A stretch of DNA of 64,000 nt from Paracnuella aquatica (GTDB taxonomy: Bacteria; Bacteroidota; Bacteroidia; Chitinophagales; Chitinophagaceae): positions 558,001 to 622,000 of the forward strand of contig NZ_QOWJ01000001.1 of assembly GCF_003332885.2 (NCBI RefSeq), given 5' to 3'. Below the pieces are notes generated by a model. It saw nothing but the letters and a program-made list of their open reading frames with translations, was not told the origin of the DNA and made no database searches. This document shows, piece after piece, positions 1-8,815 of the stretch (position 1 is its first letter; the number at the start of each line of letters is the position of its first letter). A program made the position numbers and the translations under genes.

Positions 1-1132
1 GGTGAATGTCGTGGGTGCCTTCGTATGTAATCACGCTTTCCAAATTCATCATGTGCCGCATGATCGAGTACTCGCCGGTGATGCCCATGCCGCCCAGCAT
101 TTGCCGCGCCTGCCGCGCAATATTGGTGGCCACGTCGCAGCTGTTTCGTTTGGCCATCGACACCTGTTGCGGCGTAGCCCGGCCTTCGTTCATCAGCACG
201 CCCAGCCGCCAATTCAGCAACTGCCCTTTGGTAATCTCGGTGATCATTTCAGCCAGCTTTTTTTGCTGCAATTGAAAAGCACCGATGGGTTTGCCAAATT
301 GTTCGCGTTCCTTGCTGTAGCGCAATGCCGTATCGTAGCAATCCATGGCTGCGCCCAATGCTCCCCAGGCGATGCCGTAGCGGGCTTTGGTAAGGCAACT
401 CAATGGTCCTTTCAAACCTTTTACGCCGGGCAAAATATTTTCTTTGGGCACCCGCACATTATCGAAAACCAGTTCGCCGGTAGCCGATGCACGTAGGCTC
501 CATTTGCCATGCGTGGTAGGCGTGGTAAAACCTTCCATGCCCCGCTCTACAATCAGCCCGCGAACATCGCCGGCTTCGTCTTTAGCCCACACCACTGCCA
601 CCTGTGCAAACGGCGCATTGGATATCCAAAGTTTGGCGCCATTCAGCACCACGTCATCGCCGGCGTCTTTAATATTGGTGATCATGCCTGCCGGGTTGGA
701 GCCATGATCTGGTTCGGTTAAACCAAAGCATCCAAGCCATTCGCCGGAGGCCAGTTTGGGTAAATATTTTTGTTTTTGTTCTTCGCTGCCATAAGCATGA
801 ATGGGAAACATGACCAGTGAGCCTTGCACCGATGCGGTAGACCGCACTCCGCTATCGCCACGTTCCAGCTCTTGCATCATCAAACCATAGGAAATATAAT
901 CGAGGCCGCCACCGCCGTATTCGGCAGGAATGGTGGGACCAAAACAACCAAGGTCGCCCAACTGCGGCACAATCTGTTCCGGAAATTCGGCCCGCTGCGC
1001 AAAGTCTTCAATGATGGGTGAAATTTCTTTTTTTACATAACTCCGCACTGTTTCCCGAATGAGTTTTTGTTCATCAGTGAGCAAATCGTCTACAAGAAAA
1101 TAATCTGGCGATTGAAATTGGTCTGTGGCCAT
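1..1132 (-). CDS. gcdH: Glutaryl-CoA dehydrogenase-type acyl-CoA dehydrogenase (3' end cut by window edge)
   Basis: FAD-dependent acyl-CoA dehydrogenase, expected to oxidise and decarboxylate glutaryl-CoA to crotonyl-CoA in lysine/tryptophan breakdown. The first 377 codons are visible, read leftward from an ATG at 1132; the remaining C-terminus lies outside the window. Seen: an N-terminal helical domain with LGCFGPTIPAEYGGGG near residue 63, the ELERGDSGVRS and AYGSEEQKQKYLPKLA segments characteristic of the GCDH subgroup, the flavin-binding CFGLTEPDHGSNP loop, and YEGTHDIH at the left edge with the presumed catalytic Glu at residue 371. Motif order and spacing match human and bacterial GCDH closely. 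The kynureninase at 35091 belongs to the upstream tryptophan branch but is far away, so a pathway link is inference only. Other short-chain acyl-CoA dehydrogenases are less likely given the Glu context. Confidence 0.88.
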   Translation of the reverse strand, partial: MATDQFQSPDYFLVDDLLTDEQKLIRETVRSYVKKEISPIIEDFAQRAEFPEQIVPQLGDLGCFGPTIPAEYGGGGLDYISYGLMMQELERGDSGVRSTASVQGSLVMFPIHAYGSEEQKQKYLPKLASGEWLGCFGLTEPDHGSNPAGMITNIKDAGDDVVLNGAKLWISNAPFAQVAVVWAKDEAGDVRGLIVERGMEGFTTPTTHGKWSLRASATGELVFDNVRVPKENILPGVKGLKGPLSCLTKARYGIAWGALGAAMDCYDTALRYSKEREQFGKPIGAFQLQQKKLAEMITEITKGQLLNWRLGVLMNEGRATPQQVSMAKRNSCDVATNIARQARQMLGGMGITGEYSIMRHMMNLESVITYEGTHDIH

Positions 1133-1320
1133 ATTGTTTGCACTTTTTCGTACAAGCAAGATAGGTATTTCGGGCTTGCGTAAGCCATCACCAACGCCCC
1201 TGATAGGGTTTAACTTTTACCGAAAGCTAGATGCAATTCAACGCCACAGTGCAAGTGCTGATCATTTTTAAGCTGAACTATAAAAGGAAAATATTATTTT
1301 GAAAAACTAAAGCTGCCATA

Positions 1321-1740
1321 ATGATCCGGATTATGATGTTGTCCGCCGTTTTGCTGGCGGTATTTTGTTATGCCGCCGACCAACTTGCTGCAAAGGAATA
1401 CCTACCGCCACTGGCAGGTGCATACGAACCCGCGGCAATGAAACAATACTGGCTGGTATTATTGAAACGGGGCACCAACCGAACGCAAGACAGTGCCGCC
1501 GCTGCAAAGATCCAGGAAGCACATATGCGCAACATCAACAGCATGGCGCAGCGCGGTGCGCTGGTGATGGCCGGGCCCATTGGCCCCGACGACGACCTGC
1601 GCGGCATTTTTATCATCGATGCGCCTGATTCGGCAACGGTCTCACAAATGGTGCAACAAGATTCGGCGGTAATTACCGGCCGGCTTCGGATGGAAATTTA
1701 TCCATGGTGGACCGAGAAAGGCGTATATACATTTAAATAA
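1321..1740 (+). CDS. Exported YciI-like (YCII domain) protein
   Basis: Small protein of 139 residues with a hydrophobic N-terminus (residues 3-20) that looks like a signal peptide, followed by a YCII-type ferredoxin-like fold. Supporting segments are the first strand YWLVLLKRG, the helix IQEAHMRNINSMAQRG with the usual His, GALVMAGPIGPDD, and LRGIFIIDA. YCII proteins are mostly small cytoplasmic dimers with poorly known, sometimes enzymatic, roles; here export to the periplasm is predicted from sequence alone. The start is ATG 1321; ATG 1336 would give a shorter leader. It stands alone between divergent gcdH and a terminator. A specific reaction cannot be assigned. Confidence 0.75.
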   Translation: MIRIMMLSAVLLAVFCYAADQLAAKEYLPPLAGAYEPAAMKQYWLVLLKRGTNRTQDSAAAAKIQEAHMRNINSMAQRGALVMAGPIGPDDDLRGIFIIDAPDSATVSQMVQQDSAVITGRLRMEIYPWWTEKGVYTFK

Positions 1741-1747
1741 AACAGGC

Positions 1748-1776
1748 AGCGCTTTTTTATAAGCGCTTTCTTTTTC
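1748..1776 (+). terminator. Rho-independent terminator after the YciI-like gene
   Basis: Perfect 7-bp stem AGCGCTT / AAGCGCT (1748-1754 with 1761-1767) around a T-rich 6-nt loop, followed by a T-rich tract. It lies 8 bases after the stop codon. Confidence 0.75.
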
Positions 1777-1836
1777 TTTAAGCAAATGGCTTCAAGAACA
1801 TCTTTCGCTTGAATTAGATAAACCCACATTCATTTC

Positions 1837-3849
1837 TTACTGCCCTTCTTCGCTACTATCGGTTTCGTCGTTTTGATTATTGAAATCATTTAAAATACGG
1901 TTGGCAGTAGAATCGCCTTCGGTGGCTGCTTGCACCAGCAGGCGTGTGCCCCGCACCACGTTGCGTTCAAACGTGCAGCGCTGGTAGTTGCTCATGCGTA
2001 GTACATCCTTATTTTGACCGAACAAGTATAAAAAACCAAGCGTTCGTTTTGCCGGTGTATAATCGTTTTCAGCAGCACGTCGTACCAAGTCAAAACCTTC
2101 ATCACAGTTCAATTGTTCGTGTTCCGATTTGAGTGCCCGGTTGCCCCATTCGTACATGGCTTCGGGCACATCCTGTTCCGCCAGTTTCCGGTAAATAGCA
2201 AATGCGGCATCGCGGTTGTTGGTATTAATAAATGCTTTTGCTTCCTGCAATTGCTGGTTGATCTCGATCTTCGTCATCGGCCGTTGTTGTTCCGCCTGCT
2301 GTTGCAGCCATTCCGAAAGTGGCATCAGGTCTTCCCGCAACAACCATCCCTTAGAAGTTTGGTTGCGGTTGTTGGTAAACTCCACGTAGATGAAACCATT
2401 TTTTTCTTCCAGTCCCTTAATGATTTCTTCCGATGGGATCATGTATGCACTGCGACGTGTAGCCTGGTCGGCTTCGTTATGGAAATAAGCCCGCTCCGAT
2501 ACCACTTTATATTCGCCAATCACACGGCGTGGTTCGGGTGCCGGCTCCGAAACTTTTTTTGCGGGCCGTTCCCTTTCGGTTATTCGCTCGTTATTGCCAA
2601 ACAAATTATTGCCCGCCAAGTACAGCAATGCGGCCGCAAGAAACACAGCCACCAATATCATCGGAAGTTTCATACCGGAGGAACGTTTACCCACTGGCGC
2701 AGCCGGCGTGAGGGGTGGCGGCGCTGCATAGGCAGGTTGCCGTTCCCGCTGTTCGGCCAGCTCACGGTCTTTGCGGGTAAGTGCCACCCGCAGGTTTACC
2801 AATTCCGATTCTTTTGCCGCAGCCAGTTCCCGTTGCTGTTGCAATGTTTTTTGCAAAATGGCTAATTCATTTTTCAGCCGCTCATTTTCCAGTGCAGCAA
2901 AAGGATCCTGTTGTGCCCCAACAGCTGCAGCTTTTTGCGTGGATTGCACCATGTGCTGCGCCACAAAATCGTGCAGCTCCATCCCCGATGCGAAACGGTC
3001 TTCCGGTCTTTTTTGCAGGCATTGTTCTACCAAATGCAGCAGCCACGATGGCACTGCCATTTCCCGCGCCTGTTTTTCGCTACTCCAGTTTTGGGGCAAA
3101 GCGTCTTGGCGCAGCTGCATCGGGTCGGGTGGCGGCGTTTCCATATGCTGCAGCCGCACTTCGTTGCGGGCACTTTCGGTGCCGCCGGTTAACGGAAACG
3201 GAACCCGCCCGGCAATGAGTTCATACAGTATGATGCCGAATGAATAAATATCTGTTTGCGGCAGCATGCGGCCTTCGTTCTGCTCTGGCGCCATAAACTC
3301 GATGGCACCGGCATGGCGCAAACTGGTACGCCGTTGTTCGTCGCTCATTATGGCCAGGCCAAAATCGAGTAGGACGTAATTGCCGGTGTGTATGTTGAAT
3401 TTTACATTGTTGCTTTTAATGTCGCCATGCCTGATGTCGAGGCGATGGCAATGCGCCAATGCATTGGAAAGGTGGTCGGCCACCTTCATTATTTCTTTGA
3501 TGGAAAAAACCGGGTCGTGCGGCGGGTGCAATAGTTCTTCGAGGTCCGGACCTTCGATGAATTCCATTTCGATAAAAGGCAGCGAACCGCTTTCGGTAAT
3601 GCCCGAACTCAGGAATTTCACCACGTTGGGATTGGGCTGTGCATTGGCCCGTTTCAGTTTCGCCACTTCGTTCTGAAAGTCGCGGTAATGACGGTCTTCC
3701 TCCGATTCGGTATGAATGGGTGTGGGCAATAATTTCACAGCGGTGATAATTGGCCCAATACGCCGCGCCTTGTACACCGATCCCTGGCCGCCCGTTTTCA
3801 GGGCGCCCATATTTTCGAGCCCTTCCGTTATGGTAAATACTTTTGACAT
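1837..3849 (-). CDS. Transmembrane Ser/Thr protein kinase with extracytoplasmic SH3-like and Sel1-like regions
   Basis: Hanks-type kinase of 670 residues. The cytoplasmic kinase domain (about 12-300) has a glycine loop GGQGSV at 20-25, the ATP-anchoring Lys39 in AVKLL, catalytic HGDIKSNN at 141-148 (Asp143), DFG at 162-164 and APE at 187-189. HGD replaces the usual HRD, so it is a non-RD kinase. A predicted coiled coil (316-370) and a Pro-rich stretch lead to one membrane helix (about 393-413). Outside the membrane follow a bacterial SH3-like domain (446-508) and a TPR/Sel1-like helical region (535-650). It is the last gene of the leftward cluster with two FHA proteins, a RodA-PBP fusion and a PP2C phosphatase, so its likely substrates are cell-wall proteins. 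PASTA domains, usual in actinobacterial and firmicute homologues, are absent. Confidence 0.9.
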   Translation of the reverse strand: MSKVFTITEGLENMGALKTGGQGSVYKARRIGPIITAVKLLPTPIHTESEEDRHYRDFQNEVAKLKRANAQPNPNVVKFLSSGITESGSLPFIEMEFIEGPDLEELLHPPHDPVFSIKEIMKVADHLSNALAHCHRLDIRHGDIKSNNVKFNIHTGNYVLLDFGLAIMSDEQRRTSLRHAGAIEFMAPEQNEGRMLPQTDIYSFGIILYELIAGRVPFPLTGGTESARNEVRLQHMETPPPDPMQLRQDALPQNWSSEKQAREMAVPSWLLHLVEQCLQKRPEDRFASGMELHDFVAQHMVQSTQKAAAVGAQQDPFAALENERLKNELAILQKTLQQQRELAAAKESELVNLRVALTRKDRELAEQRERQPAYAAPPPLTPAAPVGKRSSGMKLPMILVAVFLAAALLYLAGNNLFGNNERITERERPAKKVSEPAPEPRRVIGEYKVVSERAYFHNEADQATRRSAYMIPSEEIIKGLEEKNGFIYVEFTNNRNQTSKGWLLREDLMPLSEWLQQQAEQQRPMTKIEINQQLQEAKAFINTNNRDAAFAIYRKLAEQDVPEAMYEWGNRALKSEHEQLNCDEGFDLVRRAAENDYTPAKRTLGFLYLFGQNKDVLRMSNYQRCTFERNVVRGTRLLVQAATEGDSTANRILNDFNNQNDETDSSEEGQ

Positions 3850-3910
3850 TTATTCTTTTTTCCCTGGCAGCTACAAGCAATGATGTTCTTCCATGTAGCT
3901 AAAAAATTGC

Positions 3911-4693
3911 TCAGGGTGTTATTCCAAATTCTAATAACGCAGAATCGCCCAAAATAATTTGATCGCCGTGCTGGAGCGTGTAGCCAATGTGGGTGCTTTG
4001 CAACTTGACGGCCTCGCCGCCTCTTGGTCGCACTTTTACTTTGTTGCGTGGCGGCACACCGCCTTCATCGGCGTACAACATAAATACACCGGCTTCGCCA
4101 TCCCACTCCACATGCGCATGTTGGCGGCTCACAAAACGGTTGCTTTCGTGCTGGCTGGTGGCCAGAAAGGCCACCCAGTTTTCGCGGTAAAATCCGTCGC
4201 CGGCCTGCACCTTTTTGTCGCGGCCAATATTGATGCGACCGCTATCAGAATCAAACTGGTACAACTCCTGCTCGGCCTCGCCGTGCAACACTTTAATGAA
4301 TGCTTTTGCACTCAATACCTGCGCGGGTTTGCGGCTGCCGCTGCGCACCAGCAATGCCGCAGCAAGATTGGCAGCAACCACCGCATCGGGCGGAACATTT
4401 TCAGAAAAATATACCTCGAACTGCCAGTCAGCGGGCAGGTCAATCGCATAGTCGTCGGCAATGCGCTGCACTTCTTCTTTCAGCCTGGCTTCCTCCGATT
4501 TGTATGCTGCGGCTTCGTACAATTCCTTTTCCTCGTCGGCCGGATTGATGTACAAATGCAGAAAACGGATGTTGCCCCCTTCACCTCCCTCCCATTGCTG
4601 CAACTGTTCTTTGACGAACCGCAGCAACTGGTCGCGGATAGATTTTACGTCGGGCGGTATGTTGTTGTTTTCTTTTTTAAACAGCGAAAACAT
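3911..4693 (-). CDS. FHA-domain protein (phosphothreonine reader)
   Basis: Protein of 260 residues. The C-terminal half (about 150-260) is an FHA domain: GR at 157-158 opens the domain and SRQH at 189-192 supplies the Ser and His that recognise phosphothreonine, followed by beta strands ending in ILGDSALLEFG. The N-terminal 145 residues form an alpha/beta region of unknown type with a helical segment at 55-82. No signal peptide or membrane helix. It sits between the kinase and the RodA-PBP fusion (about 50-60 base gaps), so a role as adaptor that binds phosphorylated cluster members is likely by analogy with actinobacterial FhaA/FhaB. The presence of all canonical FHA residues contrasts with the second, degenerate FHA-like protein of the cluster (10364-11317). 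Confidence 0.85.
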   Translation of the reverse strand: MFSLFKKENNNIPPDVKSIRDQLLRFVKEQLQQWEGGEGGNIRFLHLYINPADEEKELYEAAAYKSEEARLKEEVQRIADDYAIDLPADWQFEVYFSENVPPDAVVAANLAAALLVRSGSRKPAQVLSAKAFIKVLHGEAEQELYQFDSDSGRINIGRDKKVQAGDGFYRENWVAFLATSQHESNRFVSRQHAHVEWDGEAGVFMLYADEGGVPPRNKVKVRPRGGEAVKLQSTHIGYTLQHGDQIILGDSALLEFGITP

Positions 4694-4745
4694 AGCGGTA
4701 GATTAATGATTTAAAATGGTTGTTTCAATGAATGCGGATGTAGCG

Positions 4746-7700
4746 CTATTTGTCAAAACCCTTGATGTAGCCCATGCGCAACAAGTGCGGAATTACATCG
4801 GTACCCGCTAACTGAACGGCGATGCTGCTGCCCCTGGTATCTTCGATGCGGATGCAGGTGGCGATATGGCCACCGCCAGACGCTTTCGGCGCAAAGAATA
4901 CGTACCATCCGTCGTTGATGCGCTTGCCGCGAATGATGCGTTCCGGGGTGCCGGTTTTCCCTGCAACAGCAATGCCCAAGCGTCCTACTTTTGAAGCGCT
5001 TTGCTGCTTCATAAACTGCGTGAGCAGCGCCGTATGCTGCGCATTTTTTGCCAAAACAATACTATCCTTTACGCCCACCAGCGAATCGGCAATTTGCAGC
5101 ACGTACCGGTTGTCCATTAAAATGCCACCGTTGGCAATGCCTGCAGCCAGCCGCGCCACCGAGGCCGGTGTGCCCACCAGTTCGCCTTGTCCCCAGGCCA
5201 TGCCCGAAATGCCCAAACCCCTTGTTGCCCTGATGTTGTTAGGGTCGTATCTTCTTTTGCTGCGGAACTCGGTATCCCGCCAGAGATTGCGCCATTCGGC
5301 TGCTCTAAATGCGTTGCCGCCATCGAAGCTATAATAATATCCGCCCACACCCCGCAAAAACATACCGGTTTGGATGTACAGCGTAGCCATTTCTTCGTGC
5401 AGGTTCTCCTCGTTTGCCAGCTTAATAAAATACGGGTTGTTCGATTTTACGATTGCCCGCTGCAGGTTGATGGAACCCGCTTCATCAGGTTCATCTCCGC
5501 GGGTACGCACCAGGTCGTTGGGCGAAATGCGGAACGTCTTATTGGCTGCAGCATCGCCCAGTTTATTAAATGCAGCTAACGCGGTCAATAATTTTACCGT
5601 AGAACCAGGCTGTGTGGCATGGGTAAAACCAGGATCCATCGTATTGACCCACTGGCCGAATTTTGCAATTTCCCGTTGCGGCAGCGTCAGCAAATCCCAG
5701 TTATCAACCGGTGGCAGCGGGTACATTGACGAGGCAAGGACATCGCCATTTGATGCGTCCATCACCACTACCGAAACCCTGCTTTTGCGCACCGCCTCAT
5801 TTGCCTGCAGCGATTGCTGGATGCTCATTTGCAGCGCAGCATCCAGTGTCAGGCGCATATCGCGGTTGCTTTGTTTAGCCGAGTCCACTAATTCGCTATT
5901 AACTCCGGCGAGCAAGAGCGGCGAAATGGCCCGGTAGTCTTTCCGCGCCACCATCATTTCGCGGGTTGTTTGCGGCAAAAATCGGTCTTCGCGATAGCGG
6001 CTGGCCACCACCTCAACACCCGATGTAGGAATAGGAAAACCACGCAGTTCCGCAGCATGTTGGTATTCGGCAAAATAGGCATTGTTGCCGCCGGTAAAAA
6101 CGCCGCTGTTGGCATCGCCGGTCCAGAAAAACATCTGTTCGCCAAACGGGTAATAACGTTGCAGCCGTTTGTGCGACAAGGCTTCCAGCAGGTGTGTTTG
6201 CAAACCTGCTTTTAAAAGCGTGTCCCTGTTCTGCACGATGGCTTCCGGTTTGCTTGTTGCCAGCAGCAGGTTGTTGCGGTCATAGAGGTTGCCGGCCTGC
6301 AGGCGGTTCATTAGTATTTCAATCCGCGGGTTGTAGCTGTACATGCGGGCACCGCTGCGTTCGGCCACCAGTGCGGGTTCTACTACCCAGCGTTTGTTGT
6401 TGAACAGGTATCGCGATACGTTGGCACCCAACAGTGTAATGCCAATAAATGCTGCCGCCAGTGCGGGCATCAGGTTGCGGTCTTGCTGTTTTTTTATATA
6501 ACCCATTTGTACCGGCGAGCCCTGCACCATCGACACCGACAGCAGGAACCCGGCAGCCAGCATATTGATGATGAGCGACGAGCCACCATAACTCACAAAT
6601 GGAAGTGCCACACCCGACAGCGGTAGGGCACCAGTGGAGCCGCCGGCAATCAACACAAATTGTACAAACGTGCTGATGCCGATGCCGGCACTCAGGTAAA
6701 AAAGAAAAGGCCTTCCGGTTTGCCTGCCGATGACTATGGCCCGGTGCAGCAGGATGACAAACAGTAAAAAAATGGTAATGATGCCGGCCCAGCCAAACTC
6801 TTCGCCAAAAGCAGGCAGGATCATATCGGTGTGGGCTTCGGGAATTGTTTTGGCAAAACCTTCGCCGATCCCCTGCCCATGGATGCCGCCGCTCGACATG
6901 GCCCAAATACCATTGGCTACCTGGTCGCCACCAAACACTTCGTTGTTCCAAGCATTTTCCCAAATGGCCTTTCTGTCGGAAAGCCGCTGGATGGGGCCGG
7001 GAAACAGGCGGTCTAAAAAGGGCACTTCATCGAGCAGTAAAAAACCAGCGATCACGGTTAGCGCCATAATAGCCGATTCGCTAATCTGCTTGCGGATGAA
7101 CAAGAAAACAAGTGCCAGCAGCGCTGCCGTGATGCCCGTTGCCAGCCACACATTTTTCACCAGCCATACCAGTAATGCATAGCCGATAATGGAAGCTATC
7201 ATGTAGCCAAAATCGCCGCGGGAAAATGAAAATAAAATAATGAAGGTGAAACATACCACCATTGCCGGACCTAGATCGCCCAGCATCAGGAACAGGAAAA
7301 TGGCAGCCAAAATAGTGGCAAGCGCCAGATAGAAAAAGCGCCACCTTTTTTGCGCCGTAGCATAGCCTGAAATAAATGCTTCGTTGGCGGTGAAAAACCC
7401 CGCCAGGAAAAACAAGAGCAGAAAACGCACCAGCTCGCTGGGTTGAAAGCCAAACAGGTTTACTTTTACCCCACTGCCCTCGGGGCCGGAGCCAAAAATA
7501 ATGGTGAGCAACAGCAAACCCACGGCTGCTGCAGCCCAGGGCCAGCCCGTTGCGGCAGATGGCTGATCTTTAAAATAAAATAACCTGTATAAACCGGAGT
7601 CCGTCGTGAATTTCCGCAGGTCGAACAGGAGCAGGATAAAAATGCCAGCCATGCCGATGCTGAAAAACAGCAGCATGTCTTTTGCCAAAAACCGGTCGCG

Positions 7701-8810
7701 CAGCGGATCCTGAAGGCTTAGCAGGGTTAAAAAAGAAAAGCCAACAAGCAGGAAAATTGCGGGCACAATGAGTTGGTCAACACGCGGCAATTTCAACGAT
7801 AAGAAAACGTGCAGCAACCAAAAAGATGCAAAGAAGACTGCTGCCAGGATCCAATACCATTTGTTTACCTCATCGGGCATGCGCACAATTAAGGCACCCT
7901 CTTTTTTTAAATTGTTGAAGTCGCGGGTGGCCAGCAGCCGAATGGTATGCGGTTGCTGCACAAAAGAAAAAGACTCCTTTCCATCCAACGCCTCAACTCC
8001 TTTTGACGCACCAAACTGGAAACCCGGCTGCAACGGCAATACTGCGAAAGCCCGCTCCTCGGGCAGGCCTTCAAACTGCACTTCGCCATCGGCATTGGTG
8101 CGAGCATACGCCACCAGTCCTTGTAGTTGTTTGGCGCCCAACGAATCAGTGATCCATTCTTTTTCAAACCCGGCACCTTTTTCGGTTTGTAGTTGGGCCA
8201 CTTCTACCACGCGATTGCTATACAAGCTGTCCTCCGGCAATATCATTTGCAGCCGCACCAATACACCGGCCACAGCATTTCCATCCCTGTTTTCAATTTC
8301 CACTTCAATACGCCCCGAACCTGCGCCGGCGTTGACTTGCGGCGCTAATGGGGCTGGAGCCTTTTGCTCGGCTTCGTAGCGCAGCGAATCGCCGCCGGCA
8401 AAGCCCAATAGCCCTCTGGAAACTTTTACTCTTTTTTGAAACGATGCACCGCCTTGGGCAAAGGCCTGGTCGCCATTGACAAAATATTTGCGTTTGTTCA
8501 GTTCGCCAATATTATCAATGGTGGCTTCATCGCTGCGCAGGTTTTGCGTAACGGTAGAAGTGATGAGTGCAATATCGCGGCGGTCATCAAAATAGAATCC
8601 TTTTTGCAACAACTGCTTCAATCTTTGGCCCGGATTGTCGCTGTTTAAATTGACCATCGACCCATCAGCAATGCGCTGGGGCACCTGGGTAAAGTCGCGC
8701 TGCAATACCGAATGTAGCTGGTAAAAGAGCAGGCCAAGCACCACAGATGCCAGTAACAAAAACAGCCGTTCGGTGTTGCGTTTGGGATTATGTATGGGAG
8801 CAGTAGCCAT
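4746..8810 (-). CDS. FtsW/RodA glycosyltransferase fused to class B penicillin-binding transpeptidase
   Basis: One polypeptide of 1354 residues that appears to carry both peptidoglycan polymerase and crosslinking activities. Order: N-terminal membrane helix (about 14-32); a roughly 270-residue extracytoplasmic region with a carboxypeptidase-regulatory-like beta sandwich; a polytopic SEDS domain (about 315-780) with FGFQPSELVRF, GIHGQGIGEG, PEAHTDM (putative catalytic Asp662) and PFVSYGGSS; then a transpeptidase domain with STVK (Ser1070, Lys1073), SNN (Ser1123-Asn1125) and KTG (1285-1287). All catalytic motifs of both halves are present. The start is ATG 8810, just 5 bases after the phosphatase stop; a longer reading frame to 8921 would overlap that gene and lacks the hydrophobic N-terminus. 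SEDS and PBP partners are normally separate, interacting proteins, so the natural fusion is notable. Confidence 0.92.
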   Translation of the reverse strand: MATAPIHNPKRNTERLFLLLASVVLGLLFYQLHSVLQRDFTQVPQRIADGSMVNLNSDNPGQRLKQLLQKGFYFDDRRDIALITSTVTQNLRSDEATIDNIGELNKRKYFVNGDQAFAQGGASFQKRVKVSRGLLGFAGGDSLRYEAEQKAPAPLAPQVNAGAGSGRIEVEIENRDGNAVAGVLVRLQMILPEDSLYSNRVVEVAQLQTEKGAGFEKEWITDSLGAKQLQGLVAYARTNADGEVQFEGLPEERAFAVLPLQPGFQFGASKGVEALDGKESFSFVQQPHTIRLLATRDFNNLKKEGALIVRMPDEVNKWYWILAAVFFASFWLLHVFLSLKLPRVDQLIVPAIFLLVGFSFLTLLSLQDPLRDRFLAKDMLLFFSIGMAGIFILLLFDLRKFTTDSGLYRLFYFKDQPSAATGWPWAAAAVGLLLLTIIFGSGPEGSGVKVNLFGFQPSELVRFLLLFFLAGFFTANEAFISGYATAQKRWRFFYLALATILAAIFLFLMLGDLGPAMVVCFTFIILFSFSRGDFGYMIASIIGYALLVWLVKNVWLATGITAALLALVFLFIRKQISESAIMALTVIAGFLLLDEVPFLDRLFPGPIQRLSDRKAIWENAWNNEVFGGDQVANGIWAMSSGGIHGQGIGEGFAKTIPEAHTDMILPAFGEEFGWAGIITIFLLFVILLHRAIVIGRQTGRPFLFYLSAGIGISTFVQFVLIAGGSTGALPLSGVALPFVSYGGSSLIINMLAAGFLLSVSMVQGSPVQMGYIKKQQDRNLMPALAAAFIGITLLGANVSRYLFNNKRWVVEPALVAERSGARMYSYNPRIEILMNRLQAGNLYDRNNLLLATSKPEAIVQNRDTLLKAGLQTHLLEALSHKRLQRYYPFGEQMFFWTGDANSGVFTGGNNAYFAEYQHAAELRGFPIPTSGVEVVASRYREDRFLPQTTREMMVARKDYRAISPLLLAGVNSELVDSAKQSNRDMRLTLDAALQMSIQQSLQANEAVRKSRVSVVVMDASNGDVLASSMYPLPPVDNWDLLTLPQREIAKFGQWVNTMDPGFTHATQPGSTVKLLTALAAFNKLGDAAANKTFRISPNDLVRTRGDEPDEAGSINLQRAIVKSNNPYFIKLANEENLHEEMATLYIQTGMFLRGVGGYYYSFDGGNAFRAAEWRNLWRDTEFRSKRRYDPNNIRATRGLGISGMAWGQGELVGTPASVARLAAGIANGGILMDNRYVLQIADSLVGVKDSIVLAKNAQHTALLTQFMKQQSASKVGRLGIAVAGKTGTPERIIRGKRINDGWYVFFAPKASGGGHIATCIRIEDTRGSSIAVQLAGTDVIPHLLRMGYIKGFDK

Positions 8811-8815
8811 CTCGT

